From: Golubevia sp. BC0850
Lineage: Eukaryota; Basidiomycota; Exobasidiomycetes; Golubeviales; Golubeviaceae
NCBI GenBank assembly: GCA_012976225.1
Contig: JAAVVG010000004.1
Location: 682,001 to 746,000, forward strand
Direction of reading: 5' to 3'
Length of the DNA: 64,000 nt
This document shows positions 12,601 through 25,100 of the stretch, piece after piece. The translations under genes were made by a program, and so were the position numbers. Each line of letters starts with the position of its first letter. Position 1 is the stretch's first letter. Under the pieces are notes generated by a model. The model made no database searches. It saw nothing but the letters and a program-made list of their open reading frames with translations, and was not told the DNA's origin.

Positions 12601-15600
12601 CTCTGCAGCCTTGGAATCGGAACCCGCAGTGTTGGGAGTGGGGTTCCAGGCTCTAGATAGTCTCCGAGTACTTCTTGGAGAAGGTGGATCTTGAGATCTT
12701 TGTTGCTGTTGGAGCAGGGATTCGCCTTTGAGGTTGTTGGCAGAAGCTGGCGAGCGACTTGAAGCGGCAGAGAGAGGAGCCCTGTCTGAAGAAGGTCCAC
12801 TCAGTGCACTCGAAGCAGTGTGTCTTCCAGAACTAATCCCGTCGAAAGCACCAGCATCGAAGGAGCTGAGACCTTTCTCCAGATTGAGAGAAAGAAGTGG
12901 ATGGTGTTTTCTTCTACTCGTAGTGTCATCGCTTCCTTTTGAGGAAGACGAAGCTCTAGGTTCTCCAGGAGCCACATTGAGATGGCTTTGTTCCTCGGTG
13001 AGAGAAGAGTCTAAGGCAGCTCCTGTCTCGGTGTCCGAACTTCCTTGATCCTTTTGAGAAGCAGAGAGATCCTGGGCAGAAGAAGCAGCTCGAAGAGTGT
13101 GAACTGATTGGTTTGAAGCAGCTGGATGGGTGAGCCCTCCAGTATGAGAACGAGAATGAGGAGATCCAAAAGACATTCCAGCGAAAGAGCTTGAAAGAGT
13201 TGGAACCTCGCTTCGGACGCTTCCACTTCCACTTCCTCCGCCACCCAAACGAGGCGAAGACTGTTCTCGTCTGGGACTTGAACGAGCAGAATGAGGAGAT
13301 GGGAAGCTTCTCGGAGACTGAGCTGAAGGATCCGCCGAGGGAGTGACGGGCACTCTGAAGGGAGGTTGCTGTCTTGCCTTCCCGTAGACCATGTCAGCGT
13401 TTGGAGCTCCAAATCCAGTCTTGACAGCGCTCCACCAAGCTTCAATCTTCCCGCCCAGGTTCCTCTTCTTCTTCCCAGATCCAGCGACCCCACTTGCTGT
13501 CGAGTTGGCTGAGCTCGTGCTGGCGATTCGGCTAGAGTAAGGAGTGAGAGAGATGGTTCTGCTCTTGCCATCAGCTGGACCAGATCTTTTGCCTGGGGAA
13601 TAGAGGATTCCAGCAGTTGAAGCCATAGCAGCACCAGAAGACTTCCCTAGACTGCTGCTCAAGAAGTCCGTCCTCTGACCCGTTGCTAGAGAAAGACTCC
13701 TTCGAGAGTCGCTGGTATTGGGAGGAGTTGGCCTTCTCCTGACTGGCTGAGAAGGCTTACGCATTCCTAGTTCGTGACCCTTGGGTATCGGAACAGGGGT
13801 AGGAAGAGAGCTCTCAGAGTCCCTTTCCTCGCCTTCAGCGGAGGACTCCACGATGCCTCTCTCTTTCTCCTTTCCGTTGAGATCTAGATCAGCAGCTACT
13901 TGCGTCAATGCCTCCACTTCTTCCTCAGCTTGTCTATCTGCTTCTTCTCTCTCAGATCTCAGTTTGGCCTCCTTCATCTTGCGATACTCGTCCAGCCAAT
14001 CTACCCACTCGATCTCTCTACTTCCATCGCCATCGCTTTCCAGATTGGGAGAACCGAAATCGCTCTCTCCAGCATTCGAGACAAAGGGCTGGAACTGCCC
14101 TGAGTTGTCTGCTCCATTGGAATCCGAATTGTCCCTAGGAGAAGAGGACAGAAGAGGAGAGTGGCGGAGTCCGCTCAATCCAATGGCAGTGTCTCTTCTG
14201 CTGAGCGAAGAACCGGGAGAAGCCTTGGGTCGAACCAAGAAGTCGTCGTCAGCAGACATGACGCCTGCCTCGGCAGGCTCGCTCCTGTCGAACAGAGGTC
14301 TGTCTTGGACACGAGCAGCGAAGTAGCCGGTGCTAGGAGGAGGTGAAGAGCCTGTTCTCTGAGCATTGGCTTTCCACTTCTGCATCTTGGCATTTCTTGA
14401 TTGGACGATGATTCGAGCGTACTCGTCTGTGCTAGATCTTCCGGGAGAAGCTGCGCCAGCGTTGAGTCCAGCCCCAGGAGTCAAAAGGCCATGCTCGCTA
14501 GGATAAGCCAGAGAGAATCTTCCCCGAGATGAACCTCCGGCTCCGATCGACGAGCTGAGAAGATTGGAAGATCCAGCGGCACGTCCTTGGGAAGAGCTGG
14601 GCCTGCTTTGACAAGGAGTAATTTGAGATGGTCTTGCAGGCACCTCTTGGGAGCTGGCAATCCAAGGAGCAGGACCTGTACGGTCTCCAGAATCTACGGA
14701 AAGAATAAAAGACAAGACGAAGTTTGTTGCGTCAACATTCGGTGCGCAGAAAGCGACCTCGTGTTCAAAGTTTTTACTCACCTGGTGTCCAAGTCTCATT
14801 CTCTTCCCATACCATATCTCTTCTCTGACCAACCCCAAAGGAACTTCTAGAAACTGAAGGAATTCTTCTGAGCGGGTTCGCGCTATTGTTGGGACTGATA
14901 CTGAGCAGAGGTGAGAAAGCACTCCCACCCGAACCAGACCCAGATCCGGATCCACCTCTGCGATGAAGACTTTGAGGTGGGAGCTCTGGTCGTCTCGTAG
15001 TTGGCGAATGAGAGGCAGAATACGAGCCACCGATGACAGGCCCGGCAGAGTTGGACGCTGTTGAGTTGGGATCCAAAGGTGGAATCTTGACGGACAAAGG
15101 AGCTGATTGAATAGACATTCCACTACCCGCTGAAGAGGAGTTGGTCAATCCTCTTTTTATGCTCCACTGACCACTTCCAGCTGCAGCAGAGGAGACAACA
15201 GGAGAGTTCCTTCCACTGAGACCCAGTCCATCTGGAGGAAGAGGGGAGTGACTTCTTGTAGTGCTAGGAGTGGAAGGAGGAAGATTCAGAGACCCGGCAC
15301 CTGCTGAGGGACTCAGACCTACTCCCAAGCCTAGACCTCTGGTACCGCTTGAGCTTGCATTACTACCAGCAGAGCTATGCCCTCCTATCCCGAATCCAGC
15401 CTGAGGCGAAGTAGAGGCTGAGCCATAATTCTGAGGAGATCTTGAATGGAGTTCTCGATTCGTTGTGAATCCCAATCCGTAGGCTTGAGGCTCTCCTCCT
15501 ACACTCTGGCGAGATCCAGGGAAGTGATTAGAAGGAGAAGGTGGGACGTAGAGGTCTCCAGCCAATCTGACAGCTGTTGGCATCTTTTGCAACCGAATGG

Positions 15601-18600
15601 CATCGGCGAGAGGCATTCCAGGTCTGGAAGAGCCAGGACCGATAGAGGAACTCAACGAAGCATTGGAATGCGTGGGAGAGCTTGAGACATTGATGGTTTG
15701 ACTTCGGACTCTAGATCTCACGTAGCCAGGTGGCAGAACCGAGGAATTGCTTGAAGGTAGACTTCCCGGTACCAAACTGGAAGGAGATTGATTGGGACTG
15801 TTTCCCATTTGATCACAACCTTCTGTTGCGCTCCAACTCTGGTTTGGAGAGGAGGTCTCTCCACTGTTCCTGCTCGAAGCAGAGCCGGATCCAGCTGCTC
15901 TAGAAGTCGGGATGGTCATGCTAGGATAGGTGTTGGCCAAGGCTCTCGTGTCGGGCAAGACATTCAAAAGCTCCGATCTCTTCTTTCCAAGCTTCCTAGA
16001 GTTCAAAGAGCCAGAGGGAGTGGAAGGTAGAGACATGGGAGCGTTTGGACTCGAGCTGGTGTTTGAAGCAGCCCCTCCGGAAGTGGTAGAAGAAGTGTGA
16101 TGATGAGATGGAGTAGATTGATTTCCGATTCCCATACAGGCAGCCATCATTCCATAAGCAGAAGGCGAAGAGGAGTGGCTATCACCAGCTGGAGCATGGC
16201 TAGCACCTCGAGTCGCTGGAGTCGACGCGTGATGATGAGAGCTAGACGAATCCGCGATAGGAGTGCCAGGGATGCTTGAATCTCCAGCTCCGGCTCGATG
16301 GATTGCAGCAATCAATCCAGGATCTACTCCATCTGGTCCACCTATCGGAGAAGCTCCCTCTCCTAGCAAGGCACCTCCCAGAGACCTCGCCCTCCTGTGA
16401 GCGTTGGAGGTCGGAGCTGCAGAGGCTCTTCTCCTCCTGTTCCCACTTCCACTAATCTTGGCTGACCCAGAAGGAGTTACTGCAGTACCAGGAGACCCCG
16501 CCGAAGCCAAGGTCGAAGCTGCACTGGCTCCTGCCATCTGTCGTGGATCCCAACTCGAAGGCGGTGGAGGAGAGACGGCAGAGGCGTGAGTCGCTTGCGG
16601 AGACGTGCTGGGACTTGAACCTGCATTTGAAGCGTTAGAGTTGGCAGCAGACGTCGGTTTGGAGTTGGAATTGGAATATTGACCAGGCATTCCCAGTCCC
16701 AAAGCCAGAGCGTTCTCATCTCTTCTTTTCGAACCAGATCCTAGCAAGCTTCCACTAGCTCTTCTGTGAGGTGGCTTCTCCTTGCCAGATCCTTCAGAAG
16801 GTGCACCCTTTCCAAAGGTAGTCGATCCTTCTTCCTTGGGAGACTTGGAGCTCATGCCGCTACCACTTGAGGCGCTCGCACTTCTGCTTCCGGCTTGAGA
16901 TTTCTTGGGTAACATAGTCGGAGGACCCATGAGACTAGCAGTTGAGGAGGCAGAGCTGTGTCTCGTAGCGGGTCTAGACTTTGGCTCGTTCGAGGCACTG
17001 GTAGCCCCTGTAGTCTGACTATTCCCACCATCTGAAAACGAAGAAGAGGCATCCTCCTCCGCAGTTGCTTCTGGAACAGAGATGCTGGTAGCAGAGCTGT
17101 GCCTGGAAGAACTCGTAACGACCCTTTGAAGACCACCGGCAGCAGCTTTGGCAGCAGACTTGTGAGACAACCTCCTCTCCAGCTTTGAGCTAGAAGCAGA
17201 ACCGCCGCTGCTGGACCTAGCTCGCTCTTCCATCCCTTCACGAGCTTCATCTGCTTTCCCCTTTCCTTTGTCCGCCTTGGCTGAATCGCTCTCGTCTTTG
17301 AGTACTACGCTCGTTTCCCCCTCTTGAGCGTCTAGATCCAGTTCATCAGTGACCTCTTCCCCAGATGGTAAAGTACTGGCATAAGCTAGAGGACTTGAGA
17401 AGGACGGTGTCGTGTCGAAAGGAGCTCTTGAGTGGTGCTTTCCTACTGGGCTGATTGAGAGCGGTCCGACTTGAGAATGGGGAACGGATAGAGTTGAAGG
17501 CATTTGAGAGGAAGAGGTACTAGCTAGAGAAGAGACTCCTCCAACCCCAACACCAATTCCGATTCCAGAGGAGGTAGTGGTTGAGGTCGTTGGACCAGAG
17601 AGCAGAGCATGGGTAGCAGTAGAGATTGGAGGAAGTCTAGAGGAGGAAAAGCCGGTCCGACTCCCAGTTCGATGATGACTCTGACTGTATAAGGTAGGAG
17701 ATGAAGATCTGGAAGCGTTTCCGCTATGAGGTGGACTGGGAGTAGAAGATAGCTGATCTCTGGAGTTCCTTCGCTGCGATTGGGATAGCGTTTCACCAAA
17801 CGGATCCGTGAAGGGCGAGGGGCTAGAGTTGTTTCTTGAGAATGCACTATATCTGTCACCATCAAGAGTAGACGAAGAGTCTAATCGAGGAGGTAGAGTT
17901 GGAGTGGGAGCTGTGGATCCATCTAGAAGGCCTTCCGGCAGATCAGAATCTAGATCAAAGATCCCAGCCGTTGACGAAGAGCGCTGGACTCTTGGAGGAG
18001 GGTTTCCTGCTTGAAACAGAGACAAAAGAAGCATACATCCAGGCATGTCAGCATCACTTTCGTGGCAATCTCTACTTTCCCTAGTCCCGACACCACAGCT
18101 TGACGACAGCTATCACTCCCGTTCCGGCTCTCTTACTCACCACTGAAGGAATCTCTGCTACTCGATCTATCTCTTCCTTGCGAACCCATCTCTGAGGAGG
18201 GAGGAAGCTCAGGTACAGCAAAGCCGTATCCTAAACTAGACCTCTTGTTGCTGGTGCTGCTCTTGCCCCTCCCATGACCCAACCCGCTAGTACCAACTCC
18301 AGTGTACCTCAGCCCAGAGGAAGAGGAGGAAGAGGATAATCCAGCATCTTGAGCTAGCATCATTGGAGAAGAGGAGGAAGAGGTTGATAGAGCTTGGTTG
18401 AGGTCACTATCGGAGGATAAAGAGGTAGAGGAGAGTTGAGGGGAGGTTCTGACTCTATGAATAGAACCCGTCCTATTGATGGGAGTGTAGATTGGTTGAG
18501 GCGGCGGTGGAGGTGATATCTGATGGTTGGAAGGATTGAGAGTGGCAGTCGAGATAGGAGTTGAGGTATTGGTCGTTGGAGGTAGAGAAGAGGTAGGGTT

Positions 18601-18915
18601 GGCTTGATTCGAAGCAGCAGCATCACTCTTCTCCTGCCTGACATTGCCTGAAGAGCTGTTTGATTCCAGTTTATCATCCTTGCTGCTCTCCAAATCATAC
18701 TCCATTCGACTCTCCTTACTAGATGCAGTATCCAAACCTAATTCCTCGCTAGTCCAAGCTCCGGGCCTTGAAGTGCTGGTAGAAGATGAAAGCAAAGGAG
18801 GAGAAGGAGAATTTGACTTTGATTTAGATTTGATGGTAGTTGGAATAGATTGAGGTATTGAAGGATTGGAAGAAGAAGAAGAGGAAGAGGGAATGGGATT
18901 GGAAGGTTGGTCCAT
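6685..18915 (-). CDS. rim15: Rim15-like PAS / AGC protein kinase with receiver domain
   Basis: Six exons (18915-18141, 18006-14782, 14693-11138, 11040-9052, 8940-7112, 7016-6685) join in phase to 3901 codons. Rim15 (S. pombe Cek1/Ppk18 group) drives quiescence and stress entry under TOR and PKA control and acts on endosulfine-PP2A. About 2450 N-terminal residues are Ser-rich and disordered, with a short charged helix EWVDWLDEYRKM. A PAS domain follows near 2490-2570 (WKTVVGSDPSELFDQPIADL), then a CRICERDVPTWFFEKHSEIC zinc-finger-like motif near 2650. The kinase begins near 3056 (GAFGSVFLAKK, YAIKVLKK, HRDMKPDNLL, DFGLSK). An insert of about 140 residues precedes GTPDYLAPE, as in Rim15/Cek1. 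The C-terminal receiver (about 3732-3850) has LIAEDN, a possible phosphoacceptor in MFIDVTLP, and LAKP. The length is about twice that of the yeast protein (1770 residues). Exons 1 and 2 depend on splice inference, but phase agrees throughout. Confidence 0.9.
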
Positions 18916-19943
18916 GATGGTTATAAGTTAAAGGAGATTAGTTCCAAATTGAGCAAAGGATTCCAACGCTGAATGATAAATTAGAAATACCAATCCAATC
19001 CAACCCTGACCCAACTGCTCAGCCTCTTCCGGATTGAGGAGAGGAAAGAGCTTCCTTGCAGTTGCTTGACTCAAAAGGCGAGAGAGGAAATTTCGGAAAG
19101 GGGTTCGTTGAGGATGTTGAGTTGAGCTGATGAGTTTGAAGAAAAGAGTAGAAGTGAGGATTAAGAAGATAGAATGAAGGAAGGAAATAAGAAGAAGAAA
19201 GGATGAAGGTTTGGTTGAGGTTCAAAGAGCAGAGAGATTAGAGCGCCTATCGAGAACCTCCCTATTTCGGCAGCCCAATAGTCGGCACCTCTCCGTAAGT
19301 CTCGTTAGTCGAAACCTTCCAATTAATCGTATCAAATTCATCTTACTTTCACACAGTTCATGCATGGATAACGGGCGTCAGACTGAGGTCTTCGTGGTAG
19401 CCCTTCTCGCCTTCTCTCTCTCGCTCAGAGTCCCTCTCGCTCTCAACTCTTCCCGCCACCTCTCTGTAGCATCGTCCGTCTCCAAAAGCCGAAGTGGACT
19501 TGGACCATGAGATACTGAATCACTCTTGGGGTATCGGTTTGGAAAAGTCCAGAGATTACTCTAGTCAGCAGAGTCGAGAGTCCAACCTCTCCCCCTAGCC
19601 TCCTTTTGTCTCGATCGATTTCTTGGGTTCTATCTTGCATCACTGCTTGAGTTGTAGGGCATGGAATCATCATCAAATTGGTATAGATGACAGCCCTTTC
19701 TATAACAGACAACGCAATGTTGATGTCTCGAAGTCTCAGGGCAGGCTTGTTGACAGATGTGTGAGATGAAAGAAAATATGAGAATTCCAATGCGAGAAGA
19801 CAAAGACAGAGGGAAAAAGAAAAGAAAGTTTTAGAAATACAGCTGTTTGGAGAAGGACAAACCAGAGGTTGAAAAGGGTGATTGTTCTATAGAAGGAGAA
19901 TGGTGACCAAGAAGAGAGAGACAGAGATGACGAGAGACTGCCT
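18916..19943. other. intergenic region upstream of rim15 and downstream of chitin deacetylase
   Basis: No gene is supported. The part next to the rim15 start (18916-19220) is purine-rich on the plus strand, so it is C/T-rich in the rim15 sense and is probably its leader. A 115-codon minus-strand frame at 19443-19790 has no recognisable content. Confidence 0.5.
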
Positions 19944-21602
19944 CTAGAAACATAGTGCTACCAAGATGGAGATGGTGGTGAAAACACCTGTAGAAGCAAT
20001 GTTGATTTTGTTGGCTACCACACCGTTGGAAGTAGAGGCGACCTTGATCTGACTGCTAGAGGCGGTGAGATTCGTGCTCTCTGCTGAAATATAGACAGCC
20101 TTGGCTGGAAGTGAAGAAGCTTGAAAGCTGGCTGGCATTTCCTTTTGATTCGAATTAGGCGAAGTGGCATCGACAGAGTTCCCGTACCAATGAGATCCTC
20201 CGTCCATGTCGGCAACTGCGAGGGCTGTCCAGTTGAGAGCAGAGAGTTGAGGGTAGTAGGTCTTGAAGTGATTCACGGTGTAGTTGTTGAGTTCGTGCTC
20301 GAGGATGTTCAGACCTTTCGAACGGTCTTCCTTGTAAATGAACTTCTGAATGGCTTGTGAGATGGAGCTTTCGTCAAGACCTGGGGTTTCGTCTGGACAA
20401 GCGGTAGATCCATCGTCTTGAGTGCACCAGTCACTGGAGTAATGGGAGGGAGAGAGTGGGTAAGCACAGATGCCCAAGAAAGCGACAGACGGGCGTTGCG
20501 AAACTCACTTAGAGTCGTCGTTCCATAAGATTGTCTTCAAGCCGAACACTTCCTTAGCGATAGCTCTTACTCTTGAATCAACGTCTCCCTCTAAATAGGA
20601 GAAAGAGAGAGAGAGAGAGAGATGGGGTAAGTCGTCTCGCCTCTGTCTTCTTTCCCCGTATCACTCTTCCCTCTGTTTTTATAGGGTATTTACGTGGAGG
20701 CCTCCAGATGTTAGGAATTTTGCCAGAGTAGTCGTAGATGATCTCTGCAGAGGAGAGAGGAAAGGAGTGGAGTCAGTCGCCCCGTCGACATCAACTTTCT
20801 TCTTCCACTTCTTTCTACATCTTCGAGTTTCAGTACACGGCTCAGGAACGTTTCGAAAAAAATCCATTTAGATAGAATGTGAAAAGATAAAAGCGTTGGG
20901 AAGAGACTCACGCATGGTCCAACCAAGATCAGCTACCACTTGTTCGTTGGATAAGCTAGTTTGAACTGTATGACTCCAAGTGTGGACGGCGAATTGATGA
21001 AGTCCGCTGTCAACTGCCTTCTTGAACTGCTGCAAATTGGTGAGGATTTGACTTCCGATCATGAAGTGCGTAGCGGACTGATTGTTCTTCTTCAAGAAAT
21101 CGTAAAGCTCGTCTGATCCAGCTGCCGGTCCGTCGTCGAAGCTGAGAACTATCTCGTTAGCAGGTGGATCGAGTACATCTTCAGGTCCCAGACACTGAAG
21201 AGAGAGAAAGGGAACGGTGGACGTCAGAGAGATGCCAACGATCCACTCCTTTCATTCTACTTGGACGCCAACTACTCTACTCACTTTGTGAACAGTCCAA
21301 GAACAGATGGCATCCGAATTTCCAGCACTCTTTGGATAAGAGATGGTTCCATCCTCAGCCACTACAGAAGGACCAATTGGAGGAATCAGGCCGTCAGCCA
21401 CCGCCTTGTCTAAAGCGTCAATCCAGCTTTGAGGAGTCATGCTTCTAGGAGGATGGACATCAATAGGTGGGTACTTGGATTGGTCTTGATCGGTGGAACG
21501 AGTGAACTTGACTGGCGAACGATTAGATGCGGATCGAGAGGCTTGAGCGGAGTTGATGACCAAGAATAGAGAAAGTAGGAGGAAGGATAGTTGGGAACGC
21601 AT
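19944..21602 (-). CDS. chitin deacetylase (CE4, NodB domain), secreted, probably GPI-anchored
   Basis: Five exons (21602-21285, 21194-20912, 20744-20694, 20590-20509, 20433-19944) give 407 codons. The enzyme removes acetyl groups from chitin to make chitosan in the cell wall. A signal peptide is clear ([19 protein letters not shown]). The NodB core shows [10 protein letters not shown] (catalytic base and metal Asp), HTWSHT (metal His pair) and [10 protein letters not shown] followed by [11 protein letters not shown]. The C-terminus has an N-glycosylation-rich Ser/Thr region and ends in a hydrophobic tail [15 protein letters not shown] without charged residues, as in GPI-anchored fungal deacetylases. 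As spliced, motif 3 reads RPPQGD where the family usually has an aromatic residue after RPP. The 51-nt third exon is short but phase-consistent. Confidence 0.9.
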
Positions 21603-22167
21603 TTTGTTTTGATTATAGAGGTTCTGTAGTAGAAGATGTTGCTCTAAGAGATTGGAAAGGAGAGGTAAAGAGAGTGGTTCGAGAAGTTGGGTTGGAAGGG
21701 AAGTGGGTCCAAGAAAGGAAAGTGGGTGATCTTTCAGTTGAAAGACGATTTGGAGGAGGATACCAAGAGATTAGAAAGAGATAGGGAAAGAGAGAAAGAG
21801 AGGGTTGGAGAGAGTGGTTGGAGAAAGAGAAGGAAAGAAAGAAGAAGGAAAGACGGAAAGACACCTTGTTGCCGGCGACTCCTTGCCACCTCCTCTAAAC
21901 CCCCCCCCTCTTTCCTTACGTATGTAGATCAGCTCAGGTGGGAGATCTAAAAATGAAATCACATAAACCGCAGGCACCGAAGGCTAAGGAAGAGGGAGGC
22001 GACGGGTCGAATTTAAGAATTCAGGGGTCTGAAACCGACTCCTTCTTTCTGGTTTTCGAGAACTCCACGGAAGGAAATACAATTAAAGCGACAGCAGATA
22101 TATAGAGCAAAGATAGAATGAGTACAAAGATACAGAGATGATAGAGTGAAGGAGTCTTAGAAACTGC
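21603..22167 (-). promoter_or_regulatory. upstream region of the chitin deacetylase gene
   Basis: The sequence just before the start is C/T-rich in the sense of the gene (about 21610-21890), like other leaders here. No TATA box is obvious. The distal part holds the 3' flank of the next minus-strand gene. Confidence 0.4.
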
Positions 22168-25100
22168 TTATTCGAGGCTTGACGAGTCGGTGAGGTAGTT
22201 GTTGTGTTTCCTCTTGGATTGCTGCTGTTCGGCTCTAGTAATCTCTGCGTCTGCTTTGAAAACCTCCTCTTCATCGATTATCAGACCATCTAGCCAGGTC
22301 AGAGATTGACAAGCCATTGCTAGCATGCCTCGATGGAGTAGACGGCGTTTGGCGATGTGAGGAGGTAGAGTGTTCGAGAACCTCTCGTCTGAAGCCGAGT
22401 ACATTGCAGAACTAGCAGCTGCTATTGGACCATAGCTGCCTTGAGAAGAGACTGGCTCCGGAATCCTCTTGTTGAAGAAAGACATCTCTGCAGCTCGTTT
22501 CGCTTCCACCTTTTCTTCTTGGACAGCTGCCATTTGCTCTGCGACGTCAGGCTGAACGATCGCTGGATTTGGAATTGGCGCTAGATGAGAAGGTGCGGCG
22601 GGATGACTTGAAGACATCGGACCTCCTGGAATGAGGATTGGAGGATAGAAGCCATGAGAACAGGGGTTGGAACGGACGTCGAGGGTCTGGAGCTCCTCCA
22701 TCCCAACCAGAGCCTTGGTCAAAGAGGCCAACTTCTTGATCCCGCAGCCAAAGAGACTCAATCTCCTGAGTCTATGCATCTTCTGAAGAGGAGGCAAAGT
22801 CTCGAAGTGGTTGTGATCCGCATTCAGAGTGCGCATGTTGGGTGCCAGCTCTGGAAGGTCTGCAGGCAAGGCTGTCAGCTGGCAGCTCGCCAACTCCAAG
22901 TAGACCAGATTGTAAAACTTGAGAGGAGCTGTGATACTGGCTGCAGGTCCCAGTCCAGCGTTCGGAAGTCCACCAGGGAAAGCGTTTCCAGAGAAGAAGA
23001 GTCGTTTGGCGTCTCTGAGCTCGTGAGCTGGCCAAATCAGTCCAGCTACTCCTTGCATTCGAAGACTGAAATCTTGAAGCTTGGTCAACGCTTCTAGATT
23101 ATCGATGGTCTGGATCGAGCAGAAGTCGGCGTAGAGAGTTCGAAGTCGAGCTGCCGGCAACACGTCGAGCGAAGTGAGAGCTACGTTGTCGCAAACTCGT
23201 AAGCTGCGAAGATGAGGTAGGGATTCGAGTTCCAGCTCCTCCAGTTGGTTGTGATCGAGATTGAGGATCCTGAGAGAGGTCAAAGTCGCAAGAGCTCGGA
23301 CTTCTGACAAGGAATTGTGAGAAAGGTCGAGGTCGAGCAGCCTTTTCCACTTCGTTTGACTGGCGTCGAAGCTCTGGATTTGATTTCCACGAAGATTGAG
23401 GGCGACAAGCCTTGGAAGCTGATTGATTCCTTCGATGCTGGTGATGCTGTTGCTTTCGAGTCGGAGTTCTCGGAGATGCGAAAGACAGGACAGAGCTGGC
23501 GAGGGAGAAGAGAGGAAAGATACACAGGTCAGATCCGAGATTGCAGAGAGCTCGAAGCCAAAGCTCTGAAATAAACTCACCGGAGAGAGACTCGATCTCG
23601 TTGTGGCTCAAATCCAGGGTTTCGAGATTGAGAAGCTGATGAAATGACGCGACATCGGAGACCCTGAAAGAGAGACAAGACAGAGAGGTAGGGAGAGCAC
23701 GAGGAGAGGTCAAACTCACATTTTTTCAGAGGGATTCAGCTCTTTCTGCGAGTTAGTGTCCCACGGGTACTCACCGGTTGTGGGAAGCAGTAAGAAGACG
23801 GACCGAAGAAGGCAAACCGCTGAAGAAAGCAATATCGTTGTGATCACTTGAGGGACAGAGAGGATGGAAACAGAAGCAAAACGAAATTCAGCGATGCTTC
23901 AACTTGAATTCGAAGACTTTCATCTCGTCTCGACTCACACTTGGACGTCCTCGACGCTGGGCAGGAATTCTTTCAACCTGATCAGACTTCCGACCTTCCT
24001 TCTTCTCAGATCAATCTTTTCGAGCTCTTCCCATTCCTCGACCCAAGGGTGAACGTCAGTCAGCAAGACCAACATCTGATCGTGAGCGACCGCGAAAGAG
24101 GCGTCGGTCAGGAGAGTCATATCAGGAGCGTTTCCGTCATCGAAGTTTCTTTGACCATGCTTGATGTGAGAGAAATTCCAAGGAGACCTACCATTGGCAA
24201 GGTTGCGGCTTGTAGAAAGGCCTATCTTACGAGGAGGGGTAGAGCTACCTGCTCCAGTGAAAGAGATTGAAGGAGGACCGAGTCTTGCTTCCAGATGATG
24301 CTGCATCTCCGGGAGCGCGTTCTCTCCCAGCGTCATCTCAGCTAGATCCAGGAAAGCTTGCATCCTCTTTTGAGCGCCCTGACTTTCACCGAAAGAATCA
24401 CTTTGAGGGGCGAAAGCTCCTTCGATTTCCTTTAAGCTATCGTCCAGCATTCTGCCGGTCTTTCTCCCGTCTGCAAAGCTGATAGACCTTCCAGGTAGCG
24501 AATCTCCAAAAAGAGAATTGTGAGACCTTCCACCAGGCGAGGAACCTTGATGATGAGCTGCTGTAGGACGAAGACCTGAGCTTGGAACTGATTTCAGAAT
24601 GGATCTAGGAGGCTGAGGCGTGATTGAAGGCGAGATTGAAGTTCCAGGTCTAGATGGAGTTACCAGGCGATCAATGGAGTTGTGAGATCCAGGTTGAAGC
24701 ATCGATTGGGGCTTTTCTGGGGTCGACTCCATTCGATTCACCTCATCAGCGGCAGGAAGGACCTCCACTCCAGCCTCACCTTCTGCAGAGTCTCTCGTTG
24801 TCTCTCTACTAGAGAACCTGAGCTCGTTCCTCAAGTTGGAGCCTGATCTTGGAACACCCACTTGAGCTCTGCCGAGAGAAGCGGGCGCAGAAGAGTTGCC
24901 GGCTGGAGGAGTAGAATGAGGAGCTGAGAGTGCGACAGCAGGAATGGGAGCAGAGACGACGGCAGAGGAAGATGAAGCTACCTTTCGAGCTGGATTGAAG
25001 TAGGAAGGAGGGGAGCTTGCTGAGACAGGAGGTATGGGAGTTGCCTGGCTTTCCTCTCCTTTGCTTCGCAATCCGACGTTGGTTCCAAAGCTAGAGAAGT

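Noticed and set aside
7150-17900. Many antisense and off-frame ORFs across the rim15 region
   Set aside because: They are shadows of the large Ser-rich coding exons and carry no motifs of their own.
19443-19790. 115-codon minus-strand ORF between rim15 and the chitin deacetylase
   Set aside because: No family resemblance, no promoter-like leader, and it lies in ordinary flanking sequence.
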